Position numbers and translations under genes: made by a program
Notes under the pieces: generated by a model
Seen by the model: the letters and a program-made list of their open reading frames with translations, nothing else
What the model was told of the DNA's origin: nothing
The model's database searches: none
Assembly: GCF_014698035.1 (NCBI RefSeq)
Contig: NZ_JACJSF010000014.1
Location: 62,001-126,000 of the forward strand
Direction: 5' to 3'
DNA length: 64,000 nt
DNA from: Desmonostoc muscorum FACHB-395
GTDB lineage: Bacteria; Cyanobacteriota; Cyanobacteriia; Cyanobacteriales; Nostocaceae
In this document: positions 43,889 to 53,850 of the stretch, one piece after another
Layout: the number at the start of each line of letters is the position of its first letter
Position numbering within the stretch: position 1 is the first letter of the stretch

Positions 43889-46800
43889 CTAAACATTGCT
43901 CGTAGTGCTAACAAGTTTTTCCCCTTTTAACATCCGCGCCGCAGCTTCGAGGAGAGCTTCTTCGAGATAGGGCTTGGTAAAGTAGCCACTAGCACCGAGT
44001 TGAGCTGCAATTTGTCTGTGCTTGTCTGCACCCCGCGAGGTGAGCATAGCGATCGGTAGGTGGTTGAGGTTAGAGTCTTTCTGAATGCGAGAGAGTAATT
44101 CCAGACCATCGCAACGGGGCATTTCGATGTCGCAAAATACGATATCGCAAGGCAGACCGGAGCGGAGTTTATCCCAAGCTTCCTGTCCGTCACGCGCCTG
44201 TTCTACGCGATAACCGGCTTTGTTAAATGTCAGGGATAGCAATTCTCGGACTGTAATCGAATCATCGACGATCAGCACTGTCGGGTCAATCTTCGCAGGA
44301 GAGGTGTCTATGGGAGCCCCTTTCTGTTGCCAAGAATTGCCACCCATTTGTGTAGAAATCCGTCCCTGGAAGATGTCAATTATTTCCAGCACATCAGCAA
44401 TAGGCATAATCCGACCATCACCCAAGACTGTAGCACCGGCTACACCAATGGGTTTAGGCGCTGGGCCTTCAAATTGCTTAATTACAATTTCTTGTTCGCT
44501 TAACACCAGGTCAATCTGTAGAGCAATCAAGGTATTTGCCGATCGCACCACAACCACAGAAACCATATCATCATCTCGCGTACCGCCATAGACATTACCG
44601 CGACTGATTTGGCGATTGAAGGTTAAAAGCTCCTTCAGGGGTCGGAATGGTAGTACTGTATCGCGCCAGGAAATAAATGATTGTCCATTGGCATCGTGCT
44701 GAATATTTTTCACTGGTATATCTAGCGTATCTTCTACACCATCCATCGGGAAGGCGATCCTGGAGCGATCGGAGACGCAGCAGAGAGCTTTACAAATACT
44801 CAAAGTCAGTGGTAGACGAATCGTGAAGGTGGTTCCCTTACCGATCGCAGAATCGGTGTTCACTGTCCCCCGAATTTCGCTAATCTCAGAACGCACTACG
44901 TCCATACCGACACCACGACCGGAAATTTCATCTGCTTGGTCTTTGATTGTAAAACCAGACTGGAATAGCAGATCGTAGACTTCCAGGCGAGACATGGCTT
45001 TTGCTTGCGCTTCTGTAATCATGCCAATCTTCACCGCCTTAGCCTTAACCTTGGCGGAATCGATACCTGCGCCATCATCGCCTACAGAAATGATCGTTTG
45101 GTTGCCTTGGTAGAAGGCACGGATAGTAATAATTCCCACAGGTGGTTTACCAGCAGCTTGTCGTTCTTCTGGCGTTTCAATACCGTGAGCGATCGCATTA
45201 TTCAGCATGTGAGTTAATGGATCGGTCAGATGATCCAAAATCATCTTGTCAATTAAGGTATCACCACCTTCGATTACCAACTCCACTTGTTTGCCACATT
45301 TGATGGCGTTGTCGCGCACTCCTCGCCGCCAGCGATCGATAGTTTGGGCAAAAGGAACCATTCGCGCTCTTGTTAATCCCTCTTGTAGCTGGGTGGTTAC
45401 TTGGCGGAACTGCCTTGCGACTCGCTCGGTTTCTTCGGTGACAAAATCAATATCACTTGCCGACTCACGGACTCGCACAATGCGTTCGATCATCTGCTGT
45501 GAGAGTGTATGGAAGGGAGTAAAACGATCCATTTCTAACTCGCTAAAACCCCTATCAGCATTGAAATCAGGTGCTTGCAAGCCAGAGTCTTTCTTTTTGC
45601 GTCCAGCTAATAAAGAGGCTTCTAAGAGCGATCGCTCGTACAACTCTTGCATCCTTGCGCCCACATCCGAGAGTTGTTGTACCTGAATCAGCAAGTTATC
45701 TAATGACTGCCGCAGCCGTTCATGATCTTGCTCTAAGGTATTGCGATTTACCACCAACTCCCCGACTAAATTACTCATATCGTCCAGTTGCTTAACTGGA
45801 ACCTTCATCGTTTCTTCGAATCTTGCAGCCCGACGAGTAGAGGGACGGGGAGGTTTGTTGGTGTTCGATTTTGCTGCTGGTGAATGGGATATTGTTTGAT
45901 CCGCTTCTGCCAACAACTTCTCCAAGTCACCAAATTCATCTATAGCTGGTGGTGGAACGTCATTTTTCGCCAAGACTGGTTGAGTATTGAAGGGTTGGCG
46001 TTGGCGTAGCCCGTCGTGGACATTGCTGTCGTTATCTGTACCGAGCAATTCTTCCAGGGCTGCAAAATCTACTTCTGGTATTGAGGTAGCTTTGGGGTTA
46101 AGTGCTACTTCCTCTCCTAGTAATGCTTCCAAGTCTGCAAAATCATCTTCTGGAGCAACTACTTCAACGGTTTCTGTAGTTACCAATTCTTCATCTGAGG
46201 CAAGAATAGCATTTTCGTCCTCTGACACTGTTACAGATTCAGATATCTCTCCTAAATCATATAAATCGGTTTCTACATCTTCCTGAATAATCGTTTGTGT
46301 GAAATCATTGACATCTTGCGAATCAATTGTTGCCGCGTTTTCTTCTAATTGTTGCTGGTTTGTTGCTTCTAATAGAGCAGTTTCTGTAAATAATAAAGCA
46401 TTTGTAAAACCCAGATATGTGTCGTCCAAATCCGGGTTTATTGGTAATTCAAAAGCAGTTTCTAAGTTATTGTTCTCTTCCGTTTCAAAATTTCCTAAGT
46501 TTGTTTGGGCTGAATTTGAAGTGTCACCAAAACTAATATCTAAAGAAGTTTCTGTAAGAGATACATCCACAGTATTCTCTGTGGTTTCCATCTGAATATA
46601 TGTTGAGTCAGTAGCGACATCTTCAAACAGCAGTTGTGAATTTTCATCGAAAGAGCCAAACAAATCATCTGGTTGTGTTTGGACTGAATCTAAAGTTTCT
46701 GTAAGAGATAATTCATCCACAGTATTCTCTGTGGGTTCCATCTGAATATAGGTTGATGTAGCTACATCTTCAAATAGCAGTTGCGGATTTTCATCGAAAG

Positions 46801-49600
46801 AGCCGAACAAATCATCTGGTTGTGCTTGGACTGAATCTAAAGTTCCTGTAAGAGATAGTTCATCCACAGTATTCTCTGTGGTTTCCATCTGAATATAGGT
46901 TGAGTCTGTAACTGCATCTTCAAACAGCAGTTGTGAATTTTCATCGAAAGAGCCGAACAAATCATCTGGTTGTGCTTGGACTGAATCTAAAGTTCCTGTA
47001 AGAGATAGTTCATCCACAGTATTCTCTGTGGTTTCCATCTGAATATAGGTTGAGTCTGTAACTGCATCTTCAAACAGCAGTTGCGGATTTTCATCGAAAG
47101 AGTCGAATGAATCAAGTTCCAGATCAACAGCAGATATTTCTGAGGGCTGATGAGTAAATTCTGGAGCAAAATCTAAAGCTTCTGGTTGTTGCGCTCTAAG
47201 AGTTTCTTCCCCTAGATGCTGCGTGAAAAAAGGCATTTCCGGCGTGGAGGTATTGCTGATTACCGAGGAAATAGCTGAGTCACTATGTGCTAATTCATCA
47301 AATAAATCATCTCCAGAATCTGATGAGAATATCAAATCTAGCTGCTCTTCGTGCTGGAAATTGATATCCAATTCTTCCAAGCCGAAACTAGCTCTATCAG
47401 AAGGTATAGGTTGCTGACTGTCAGCAAAAATATCATCAGTTGTAGCAAACAAACTCTCCTCTAACGCCCTTTCTACATTCTGCTCAATTAAGGAATTGAA
47501 ATCGTCCTGTTCCTCTGTAATTTCCTGATTCCAGAAGCTACTCAGATCATTTTCTGATTGAGAGAATTCAGATGTTGTTACTGTAGATATATCAAATAAA
47601 TCAACGATTTCTGATTCACTTGTAGGCAGTAGTGTCTCTTCTTCCATTTCAGCGAACAGATTGTCTGAAGAGAACCCTGTTTCCTGGGGTAATTCTATAT
47701 AGTCACTAGGGGTAATTGCTTCTACCCAATTTGCATTTCTAGTTTCTGAGAATAAGTTATCAAAACTATTTGGTTGATTGGTCGATAGTTCCACATTGGC
47801 GAATGCCTCAGTTTCTGGTTGAGTTACTTCATCTGTAGGCAACAGTTCTGTATCATCATCTAGCCCCAGAGTCAATAAATCTTCAACTACATCGTTTTTG
47901 TTAACACTAGCAAGCTGGTTTGTCTCACTTGGAATATCAATAAATTCTTGTAAATCTTCGGAAGAAGAGTCTAAATTTATATCAAGTACGTTAATAGAAC
48001 TTAACTCTGGAATCGTAGCAGATGTTTGTTGATGTTGCGGTTCTGAATTCTCTTTTTCTAAGAAATTGTCGCCAAATAACAGGGATAAATCTTCCGTCGT
48101 GGCTGTAGTTGCTACTTGATCCAAGGAGAGTAAGTCAGATAAATCGCTATGAGCATCCTCAGCGTCAGTGTTGCTGAAATCAATTCCAAAATCATCGCTG
48201 GCAACAATATCTAAAGTTTCTTCTTGATGCCAACTTTCATCTAATTCGGGAGTCTCACCTGCAAATAAATCGGCAAGGGTATTTAACTCAGCTATTCCTA
48301 CCTCTGGCCCATTGGGGTCAAGATTGTTACTGATTGGATGTGCTTCGTCATGTGTGGTGAAAGAAAAACTAGTGTGAGTTGCAGCGTTGAGCGGTGTCCC
48401 TTGTTGAACATAGGGGCGATCGCCTTTGACGTTGGCGTAACCAGACGCTCGCGGACTCACTAATGCTGCGCTATCGCTAGTATCCTTATCTAGATTAAAT
48501 TCTTCGGTTGTTTGGGCTAGGTCTAACTGCTCGGTGTTACCCTCAAAAATTGCCTCTGACGTAGTTGATGATTCTGTCAAAACCGCAGACTGTTCATCAA
48601 ACAAATCAGGAGTAACTTCTAACAGATCAATTTCTGCCAAGCTCAAAAGTGCTTCTAGTTGCTGACTAATTGCAATTTCGGCATCTCTACCTTGCAGGAC
48701 TAATTCTTGAGCTTGCTTGATTTCGGTAATGACAATTTTAGCTAAAGTCAGATAACTATTTTCAGGATTGCCGATCGCACTAGCTGCTGCTTGACACAAA
48801 CCACACCACTTGGACAAATTCCAAGTCTCACCAAGTTTGACTAACTGGTAACAGCATTGTTGAAGGTTTTGCCGAGTTGAAGGTGTTGTGGTTTGCTTAA
48901 ACAGTTGCAACATTTCTCGCAGTGTTTGCAGCACTTGGGCTTGAAACTCGCCCCAATTATTATGTTCTTTAGCGGTGACTGGCGATAGCGCAGCGTTAGC
49001 GTCTCGCACCTGCTGAGGTGCTACTGAGACAGATATTTCTGGAGATTCCTGATGGGTGTCTTCTGCCAAGCTAGGAATATCTCGCCGCAGGAAAAGTTCT
49101 GTAAGTGTGGAGACATTCTCTACAGAGGTTGTGTGTAATTCTGTTGCGTCAGGATTGCTAGATACTCCACTTTTTCCTTGTTGTACAAGTAGTTCTAGAT
49201 GTTCATACAACCATTGAAAGACTGGCTCTGTTTCTGACATCAAAGTATTCGCTGCATCTTCAGAAAGACCGTAAGGCCCGCTCAAATGCTCTAACAGCGA
49301 TTTTAGGGTATCAGATACACCAAGAAATAAAGACTCTAACTTTTGGTCAATCTGAACCGGATTATCTTTAAGAACTTTAAAACAATCTTCCAGACGGTGG
49401 GAGGTATGCTGGATGCTAGTCAATCCAAGCATCGCCGCTCCTCCTTTGATGGAGTGAGCCGCCCGGAAGACTTCACTAATCATTTCCGGGTCGTTCAGGG
49501 TACCTTCTAGATTCAGTAACCCCTGCTCAATGGTATTCAGGTGATCCCTGGCTTCTTCGATAAAGTAACCCAAAATCCGCTGTTGTTGTTCCGGCAGCAT
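43889..49600 (-). CDS. hmpE: Giant CheA-type hybrid histidine kinase HmpE
   Basis: 1903 residues. An Hpt domain lies at the N-terminus (phospho-acceptor H49 in RAAHSIKGGAAMLG). A very long acidic region (about 170-1290) follows, holding four tandem copies of a 49-50 residue unit. Then come the CheA dimer region (MDDMSNLVGELVVNRNTLEQ-like), kinase domain (LTHMLNNAIAHGIETPEER; DDGAGID; GRGVGMDVVRSEI), a CheW-like domain and a C-terminal receiver (DIVFCDIEMPRCDGLELL). It is the kinase of the hmp chemotaxis-like system of Nostoc punctiforme, needed for hormogonium motility and hormogonium polysaccharide. It is last in the order hmpA-B-C-D-E. Two or three dispersed repeats have inserted in frame within the acidic part. 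The usual CheA has about 650 residues. Confidence 0.9.
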   Translation of the reverse strand: MLPEQQQRILGYFIEEARDHLNTIEQGLLNLEGTLNDPEMISEVFRAAHSIKGGAAMLGLTSIQHTSHRLEDCFKVLKDNPVQIDQKLESLFLGVSDTLKSLLEHLSGPYGLSEDAANTLMSETEPVFQWLYEHLELLVQQGKSGVSSNPDATELHTTSVENVSTLTELFLRRDIPSLAEDTHQESPEISVSVAPQQVRDANAALSPVTAKEHNNWGEFQAQVLQTLREMLQLFKQTTTPSTRQNLQQCCYQLVKLGETWNLSKWCGLCQAAASAIGNPENSYLTLAKIVITEIKQAQELVLQGRDAEIAISQQLEALLSLAEIDLLEVTPDLFDEQSAVLTESSTTSEAIFEGNTEQLDLAQTTEEFNLDKDTSDSAALVSPRASGYANVKGDRPYVQQGTPLNAATHTSFSFTTHDEAHPISNNLDPNGPEVGIAELNTLADLFAGETPELDESWHQEETLDIVASDDFGIDFSNTDAEDAHSDLSDLLSLDQVATTATTEDLSLLFGDNFLEKENSEPQHQQTSATIPELSSINVLDINLDSSSEDLQEFIDIPSETNQLASVNKNDVVEDLLTLGLDDDTELLPTDEVTQPETEAFANVELSTNQPNSFDNLFSETRNANWVEAITPSDYIELPQETGFSSDNLFAEMEEETLLPTSESEIVDLFDISTVTTSEFSQSENDLSSFWNQEITEEQDDFNSLIEQNVERALEESLFATTDDIFADSQQPIPSDRASFGLEELDINFQHEEQLDLIFSSDSGDDLFDELAHSDSAISSVISNTSTPEMPFFTQHLGEETLRAQQPEALDFAPEFTHQPSEISAVDLELDSFDSFDENPQLLFEDAVTDSTYIQMETTENTVDELSLTGTLDSVQAQPDDLFGSFDENSQLLFEDAVTDSTYIQMETTENTVDELSLTGTLDSVQAQPDDLFGSFDENPQLLFEDVATSTYIQMEPTENTVDELSLTETLDSVQTQPDDLFGSFDENSQLLFEDVATDSTYIQMETTENTVDVSLTETSLDISFGDTSNSAQTNLGNFETEENNNLETAFELPINPDLDDTYLGFTNALLFTETALLEATNQQQLEENAATIDSQDVNDFTQTIIQEDVETDLYDLGEISESVTVSEDENAILASDEELVTTETVEVVAPEDDFADLEALLGEEVALNPKATSIPEVDFAALEELLGTDNDSNVHDGLRQRQPFNTQPVLAKNDVPPPAIDEFGDLEKLLAEADQTISHSPAAKSNTNKPPRPSTRRAARFEETMKVPVKQLDDMSNLVGELVVNRNTLEQDHERLRQSLDNLLIQVQQLSDVGARMQELYERSLLEASLLAGRKKKDSGLQAPDFNADRGFSELEMDRFTPFHTLSQQMIERIVRVRESASDIDFVTEETERVARQFRQVTTQLQEGLTRARMVPFAQTIDRWRRGVRDNAIKCGKQVELVIEGGDTLIDKMILDHLTDPLTHMLNNAIAHGIETPEERQAAGKPPVGIITIRAFYQGNQTIISVGDDGAGIDSAKVKAKAVKIGMITEAQAKAMSRLEVYDLLFQSGFTIKDQADEISGRGVGMDVVRSEISEIRGTVNTDSAIGKGTTFTIRLPLTLSICKALCCVSDRSRIAFPMDGVEDTLDIPVKNIQHDANGQSFISWRDTVLPFRPLKELLTFNRQISRGNVYGGTRDDDMVSVVVVRSANTLIALQIDLVLSEQEIVIKQFEGPAPKPIGVAGATVLGDGRIMPIADVLEIIDIFQGRISTQMGGNSWQQKGAPIDTSPAKIDPTVLIVDDSITVRELLSLTFNKAGYRVEQARDGQEAWDKLRSGLPCDIVFCDIEMPRCDGLELLSRIQKDSNLNHLPIAMLTSRGADKHRQIAAQLGASGYFTKPYLEEALLEAAARMLKGEKLVSTTSNV
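46560..47110 (-). repeat. Four tandem 147-150-base repeats within hmpE
   Basis: The unit encodes SFDENPQLLFEDAVTDST, then IQMETTENTVDELSLT, then DSVQAQPDDLFG. The landmark CTTCAAACAG recurs at 46621, 46768, 46918 and 47068. The two copies nearest the gene start are almost identical in DNA, which means recent duplication. The copy nearest the gene end (46560-46660) has diverged most. Confidence 0.9.
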
Positions 49601-49604
49601 AGCA

Positions 49605-49781
49605 AAAGTTATGAGTTATGAGTTGTTAGTTGTGAGTTATGAGTTATGAGTTGTGAGTTATGAATTATGAGTTATGAGTTGTAATTTTTATTGCTAACTT
49701 TTTACTCCTAACTCCTAACTTTATTTCAAGTAGTGAGTTGTGATTTTTAGTTCTAACTCCTCACTCCTAACTCCTAACTTT
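49605..49781. repeat. Tandem ACTCATA-type repeats between hmpD and hmpE
   Basis: GTTATGAGTTATGAGTTGTT and similar units run from about 49607 to 49680, followed by AACTCCTAACT units. It is a heptamer STRR array that splits an otherwise tight operon. Confidence 0.8.
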
Positions 49782-49782
49782 T

Positions 49783-52713
49783 TTATCTGGTTTCCATCGT
49801 TTCCACTCGGAAACGTTCAACGGAGGCGATCAAGTCACGGGATACACCTACTAAGTGTTGTAGGGCACCTGAAACTCGCTGTGCTTCCTGGGAAGTTTCT
49901 TGTGCAGTTAGTTCTACTGATTGCATTACGTGAGCGACAGCGCGGGAGGTTTCAGTCTGTTCCACAGTGTCGCTGGTAATAGAGCGCACAAGAATATCAA
50001 TACGATTCGCCACTTGAATAATATTTTCGAGTGATCGCTTGGCTTCTTCTGCCAATTTTGTCCCTTTAATTACTTGTTGTGTGCCTTCTTCCATCGCGGT
50101 CATTACAGAACCTGTTTCGCTTTGGATTTGCATCACAATTTGTTCAATTTCCTTGAGGGATTTGGCAGATTTATCTGCTAACTGGCGCACTTCGTCTGCT
50201 ACGATCGCAAACCCGCGTCCAGCTTCTCCCGCTCTTGCCGCCTCAATACTAGCATTGAGTGCTAACAAGTTGGTTCTGGAAGCAATCTGCGAAATCAACG
50301 CCACAATTTTAGAAATTTCTTGAGAAGATTCCGCCAACCGCTTCACTTTGCGAGTGGTTTCGGCAACGGTTTCTCGAATTTCCAAAATACCTGCGACGGT
50401 ATTTTCTACCGCTTCACCACCTTGGAGAGCGATCGTACTAGCATCACGAGCAACGGTTTCAGCTTCCCGCGCCGCCTCTGCGACTCGCTGAATCGAGTCG
50501 GTCATTACCTGTACAGAATTCAGCGTTACTGCTAACTCTTCTGCTTGACGCAAAGCATCACTAGATAAGGCTCTAGCAAAGGTTTCAGAGTTGGTTGCAC
50601 CTTTTGTTACATCCTTCGCTGCCACTTTTACCTGTTGCACAATATCTCGCAGGTTTTGAATTGTCAGGTTAAAAGCATCGGCTACGGCTCCTAGTACGTC
50701 GGCTGTCACTTCAGCTTGGACTGTTAAATCGCCTCTAGCAGCTCCTTCCACATCATCCAAAAGGCGAATCACCTGACGTTGCAGGTTTTCCTTGGCTTCC
50801 TCTTGTTCATCAGCTTTCCGTTGGGCTTCACTTGTCGTTGTGAAAATTACCCGCGCCATTTCATTAAAGCCAGTGGATAAATGCCCCAATTCATCTTCAG
50901 AAAACACTGTGGCTTGAGCATTCAAATTTCCTTGGCGTACAGCTTCAAACTGAGCTTGCAGATCATTGGTTGTGCGCCGAATTTGTTTGAGTGCAAGATT
51001 TCCCATAAAGCCTGCGGTGGTAAAACCGGCAATTCCTGCTGCTAGGGACATTGCCCAACCTGTGTTTCGTACTGATTCACGTTGTTGGGCTGGCGAAAAT
51101 GTGGTGGCGACAAAGCTAACTGTGGCTACAACTAGCGCTGAGACAATGCCCACACTTCCAGCAATCAACCATTGTTTCCGTTCTATAGAAGCATTTTCTA
51201 ATGGTGCTAACCAGCCTTGCTCGACGCTAACGTTGGGTTCTAGTTTCGAGACATCTGTTTGGCTAAAGACTGGAACTCCTTCATGGGAACCAGTCATCGA
51301 AAATAGTTCCTCTTCGCGATCGGCTGCATTGCTTCCAGAAGTATCCGTGCTTTGACGTACACTGCCACTAGTTTCTGCTGGAGCAGAATACATTGCTGCA
51401 TCACCGAAGTTAGAATCTTCTTCGATCAGGTCAAACCCTGGAATGTTTCCTAAATCGTCAAATTCCTCAAAGTCATCTAAAAAGTCAATATTGCTCTTAG
51501 AATTTTCTCCATTCAGTATATTGTTTGAGTCTTCATAAGAACTTAAACCATCTGAGCCAAAGGCAGACTCAAATGCTTCCATATCAAAATTTTCATCATC
51601 AAAGCTATTTTTGCTGATGATTTCACTTGATTTCATCTGCTTTTCTTTCAGAGGGATATCGCTCTTAAAAGATGAATAATTATCAGATGATTCTGGTTGA
51701 AACTCTTGCTCTGCTTCCAAATCTTGTGACTTCAACCAATCATGTGCTTCGGTTTCAGGCAAATCATATCTACTATTGTTATTTGTAGTTGTCGAACTAT
51801 TTATAGGTTGTTCTTCAACAACAATAAGTAAAGTCTCGTCTCCAAAATTAGATTTATTATATTCTAAGTTCCCAATCCTAGACTCTGAAGACTTTGGCTC
51901 ACTCAACAAATCAGAGAAATTATTTTCGCTACTACTAGTTTGTGAATTAAAAGATGAAGAATTATTATTGTCAATAGCTAAATTTCCATGATCGTGATTT
52001 ATCTCGTTCTCTGAAAATTGACTATTTACTAATGATTCTTCATGGCTCTCTTCGGAAATATCTTCCTGCCAAAAAGCAGGCAAATCTAATTCTGTTTTTT
52101 CCTCATAACTACTGCTATTTAAATTTTGTTCCTCTGATTCTTCATCCAAAGCAAAAGGGTCGTCACCAAAAGCTATAGAAGAATCTGAGATTTTTCCCAT
52201 TCCAATACTATCTTCTGTGGGGATGTCAAATGGACTATTTGAAGATAGTTCTGTAACCCCATCCACAGTTTCTTGATGCTCTCCAAAAAAGTTCAAATCA
52301 AGGTTATTACTGTCAAACTCCTCACTAGCGTCCAAATCTTCTAATTCTGGTTCGCTATATGCCAGTGGATCGGACATCTCTGAGGAATTTATCTGCTCTT
52401 GACTTCCTGATGTATCAATCTGTCCACCGAATGACTGTAAATATTGATTGATATTCTCAATTCCATTATTGGCAAAACCAATAATTTCTTGTTCGTTAGT
52501 CAAGCTTAATACCTGTTGATATTCTTCTTTTGCGACATCGTACTGTTGCAAAACATAGTAGATGTGACCCCTTAACAAATGAGTGTTGGGGTCATTTGGT
52601 AGATTTTGCACCACTTGATCAACTAAAGTGGCGGCAACCTCATAATTCCTTTGAACATAGGCGGTCATCGCCTGTTGATATGTTGGTTCGTAATTATCAA
52701 TACTTGCTGCCAT
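49783..52713 (-). CDS. hmpD: Methyl-accepting chemotaxis protein HmpD
   Basis: 976 residues from ATG 52713, chosen because GGAGGAGG lies five bases upstream. An N-terminal TPR-like region ([20 protein letters not shown] and [20 protein letters not shown]) is followed by a long acidic, Ser/Asn-rich stretch to about residue 510. Two membrane helices come next ([40 protein letters not shown]), then HAMP (about 580-640) and the signalling domain with the hairpin tip [20 protein letters not shown]. No large periplasmic sensor domain lies between the helices, so the input is internal, as in PilJ-type receptors of type IV pili. It lies 14 bases after hmpC. Confidence 0.92.
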   Translation of the reverse strand: MAASIDNYEPTYQQAMTAYVQRNYEVAATLVDQVVQNLPNDPNTHLLRGHIYYVLQQYDVAKEEYQQVLSLTNEQEIIGFANNGIENINQYLQSFGGQIDTSGSQEQINSSEMSDPLAYSEPELEDLDASEEFDSNNLDLNFFGEHQETVDGVTELSSNSPFDIPTEDSIGMGKISDSSIAFGDDPFALDEESEEQNLNSSSYEEKTELDLPAFWQEDISEESHEESLVNSQFSENEINHDHGNLAIDNNNSSSFNSQTSSSENNFSDLLSEPKSSESRIGNLEYNKSNFGDETLLIVVEEQPINSSTTTNNNSRYDLPETEAHDWLKSQDLEAEQEFQPESSDNYSSFKSDIPLKEKQMKSSEIISKNSFDDENFDMEAFESAFGSDGLSSYEDSNNILNGENSKSNIDFLDDFEEFDDLGNIPGFDLIEEDSNFGDAAMYSAPAETSGSVRQSTDTSGSNAADREEELFSMTGSHEGVPVFSQTDVSKLEPNVSVEQGWLAPLENASIERKQWLIAGSVGIVSALVVATVSFVATTFSPAQQRESVRNTGWAMSLAAGIAGFTTAGFMGNLALKQIRRTTNDLQAQFEAVRQGNLNAQATVFSEDELGHLSTGFNEMARVIFTTTSEAQRKADEQEEAKENLQRQVIRLLDDVEGAARGDLTVQAEVTADVLGAVADAFNLTIQNLRDIVQQVKVAAKDVTKGATNSETFARALSSDALRQAEELAVTLNSVQVMTDSIQRVAEAAREAETVARDASTIALQGGEAVENTVAGILEIRETVAETTRKVKRLAESSQEISKIVALISQIASRTNLLALNASIEAARAGEAGRGFAIVADEVRQLADKSAKSLKEIEQIVMQIQSETGSVMTAMEEGTQQVIKGTKLAEEAKRSLENIIQVANRIDILVRSITSDTVEQTETSRAVAHVMQSVELTAQETSQEAQRVSGALQHLVGVSRDLIASVERFRVETMETR

Positions 52714-52727
52714 TTCCTCCTCCAATT

Positions 52728-53258
52728 TCATCCTGCCCACCTAGCACTCCGTACAATTGCCATTTGATCGAGCAGTCGTAGACACTGATTGTTTTTGGTA
52801 CTTAGTAACCACTCTCCACGTAGAAAGGGAACCATAGTATCTGGAACACCAGTTGGTGGCATAAGATTCTGGACATCCAACCAGTCCATACCACCGATTT
52901 CCTCTACTGCTAAACCCACTATTGTGTCTTGCTCCTCGATGGCAATCACCGAAATTTCTGCTCTATCCGTGTTTAATGCACTTGCTTCCCCCAGAAATTG
53001 ACCCAAATCAGCCACCCAAATAACTCGACCTCGTAAATTTAGAGTACCCAAAAGTAAAGGAGAAGCATTAGGAATCGGGGTGATTCTATCAGGACTTAGT
53101 TCAATTACCTCCCGGATGCCAGTTGCTTGTAGTGCAAACTCCTGATGCGAGGGAATGTAAAATCTCAAATGTAACTCACCTTCAGGACTTTCCACTTGTA
53201 ATTCTGGTCGGAAGTGGTCTTGACCGCTACCACTTAAAAAGTCCGGTTTGCTGACCAT
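52728..53258 (-). CDS. hmpC: CheW-type coupling protein HmpC
   Basis: 176 residues. CheW fold: [60 protein letters not shown] and [20 protein letters not shown]. It links the HmpD receptor to the HmpE kinase. It starts 13 bases after hmpB and is followed 14 bases later by hmpD, so it is inside the operon. Confidence 0.93.
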   Translation of the reverse strand: MVSKPDFLSGSGQDHFRPELQVESPEGELHLRFYIPSHQEFALQATGIREVIELSPDRITPIPNASPLLLGTLNLRGRVIWVADLGQFLGEASALNTDRAEISVIAIEEQDTIVGLAVEEIGGMDWLDVQNLMPPTGVPDTMVPFLRGEWLLSTKNNQCLRLLDQMAIVRSARWAG

Positions 53259-53271
53259 ATTGCTTTTATCC

Positions 53272-53637
53272 TTATCCTCGCAGCAGTTGTTTGACTGTTC
53301 CTACCAACTCGGTTGGTTGAAACGGTTTGGCTATGTAGGCATCTGCACCCTGCTTCATGCCCCAGTAGCGATCAAATTCTTCGCCTTTGGAAGAACACAT
53401 CACCACCGGGACATTTTGGGTTTTGGGATCGGATTTTAACCGCCGACAAACTTCGTAGCCGTTCATCCGGGGCATGACAATATCTAACACCACTAAATCG
53501 GGAGGTGCTATTTGGATTGCCTCCAATGCTTCTAATCCATCGCTGGCATGGGTAACTGTTAGGCCAGTTGCTTTTAGGAGGTCTGTAATCATCTCCCTTT
53601 GCGCGATACTGTCTTCCACAATCAGAACTGTACTCAT
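53272..53637 (-). CDS. hmpB: CheY-type response regulator HmpB
   Basis: 121 residues, a receiver domain only. The N-terminal acidic pocket is VLIVEDSIAQREM, the phospho-acceptor Asp is in LVVLDIVMPRMNGYE (about D52), and the conserved Lys is in AYIAKPFQPTEL. As the PilH/CheY-like member of the set it should receive phosphate from HmpE and act on the pilus or another partner. 213 bases separate it from hmpA upstream. Confidence 0.92.
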   Translation of the reverse strand: MSTVLIVEDSIAQREMITDLLKATGLTVTHASDGLEALEAIQIAPPDLVVLDIVMPRMNGYEVCRRLKSDPKTQNVPVVMCSSKGEEFDRYWGMKQGADAYIAKPFQPTELVGTVKQLLRG

Positions 53638-53850
53638 AAATGTCTATTTACCTCCTGATGTAGACGTTCCTATTTGGAACATTCCCTGATTCCTCCGCAA
53701 TTATTAACTGTATAAATTAATTGTATGTTCTCACTATTTTCCTGGATATTGAGGTTTCACTGAGTTGGCTGACTCTGTGATAACATCTTTTAACTGATCT
53801 TTTAGTAGATCAACAAGTTATGTTTTCCCCCAGCCCTTACTCCCTATTCC

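Noticed and set aside
46560-47110. CRISPR-like array because of regular 150-base spacing.
   Set aside because: The units are coding repeats inside hmpE, contiguous, and have no spacers.
49605-49781. CRISPR or origin iterons from the regular ACTCATA units.
   Set aside because: Seven-base head-to-tail units without spacers are the usual Nostoc short tandem repeats; no dnaA box or rep gene is near.
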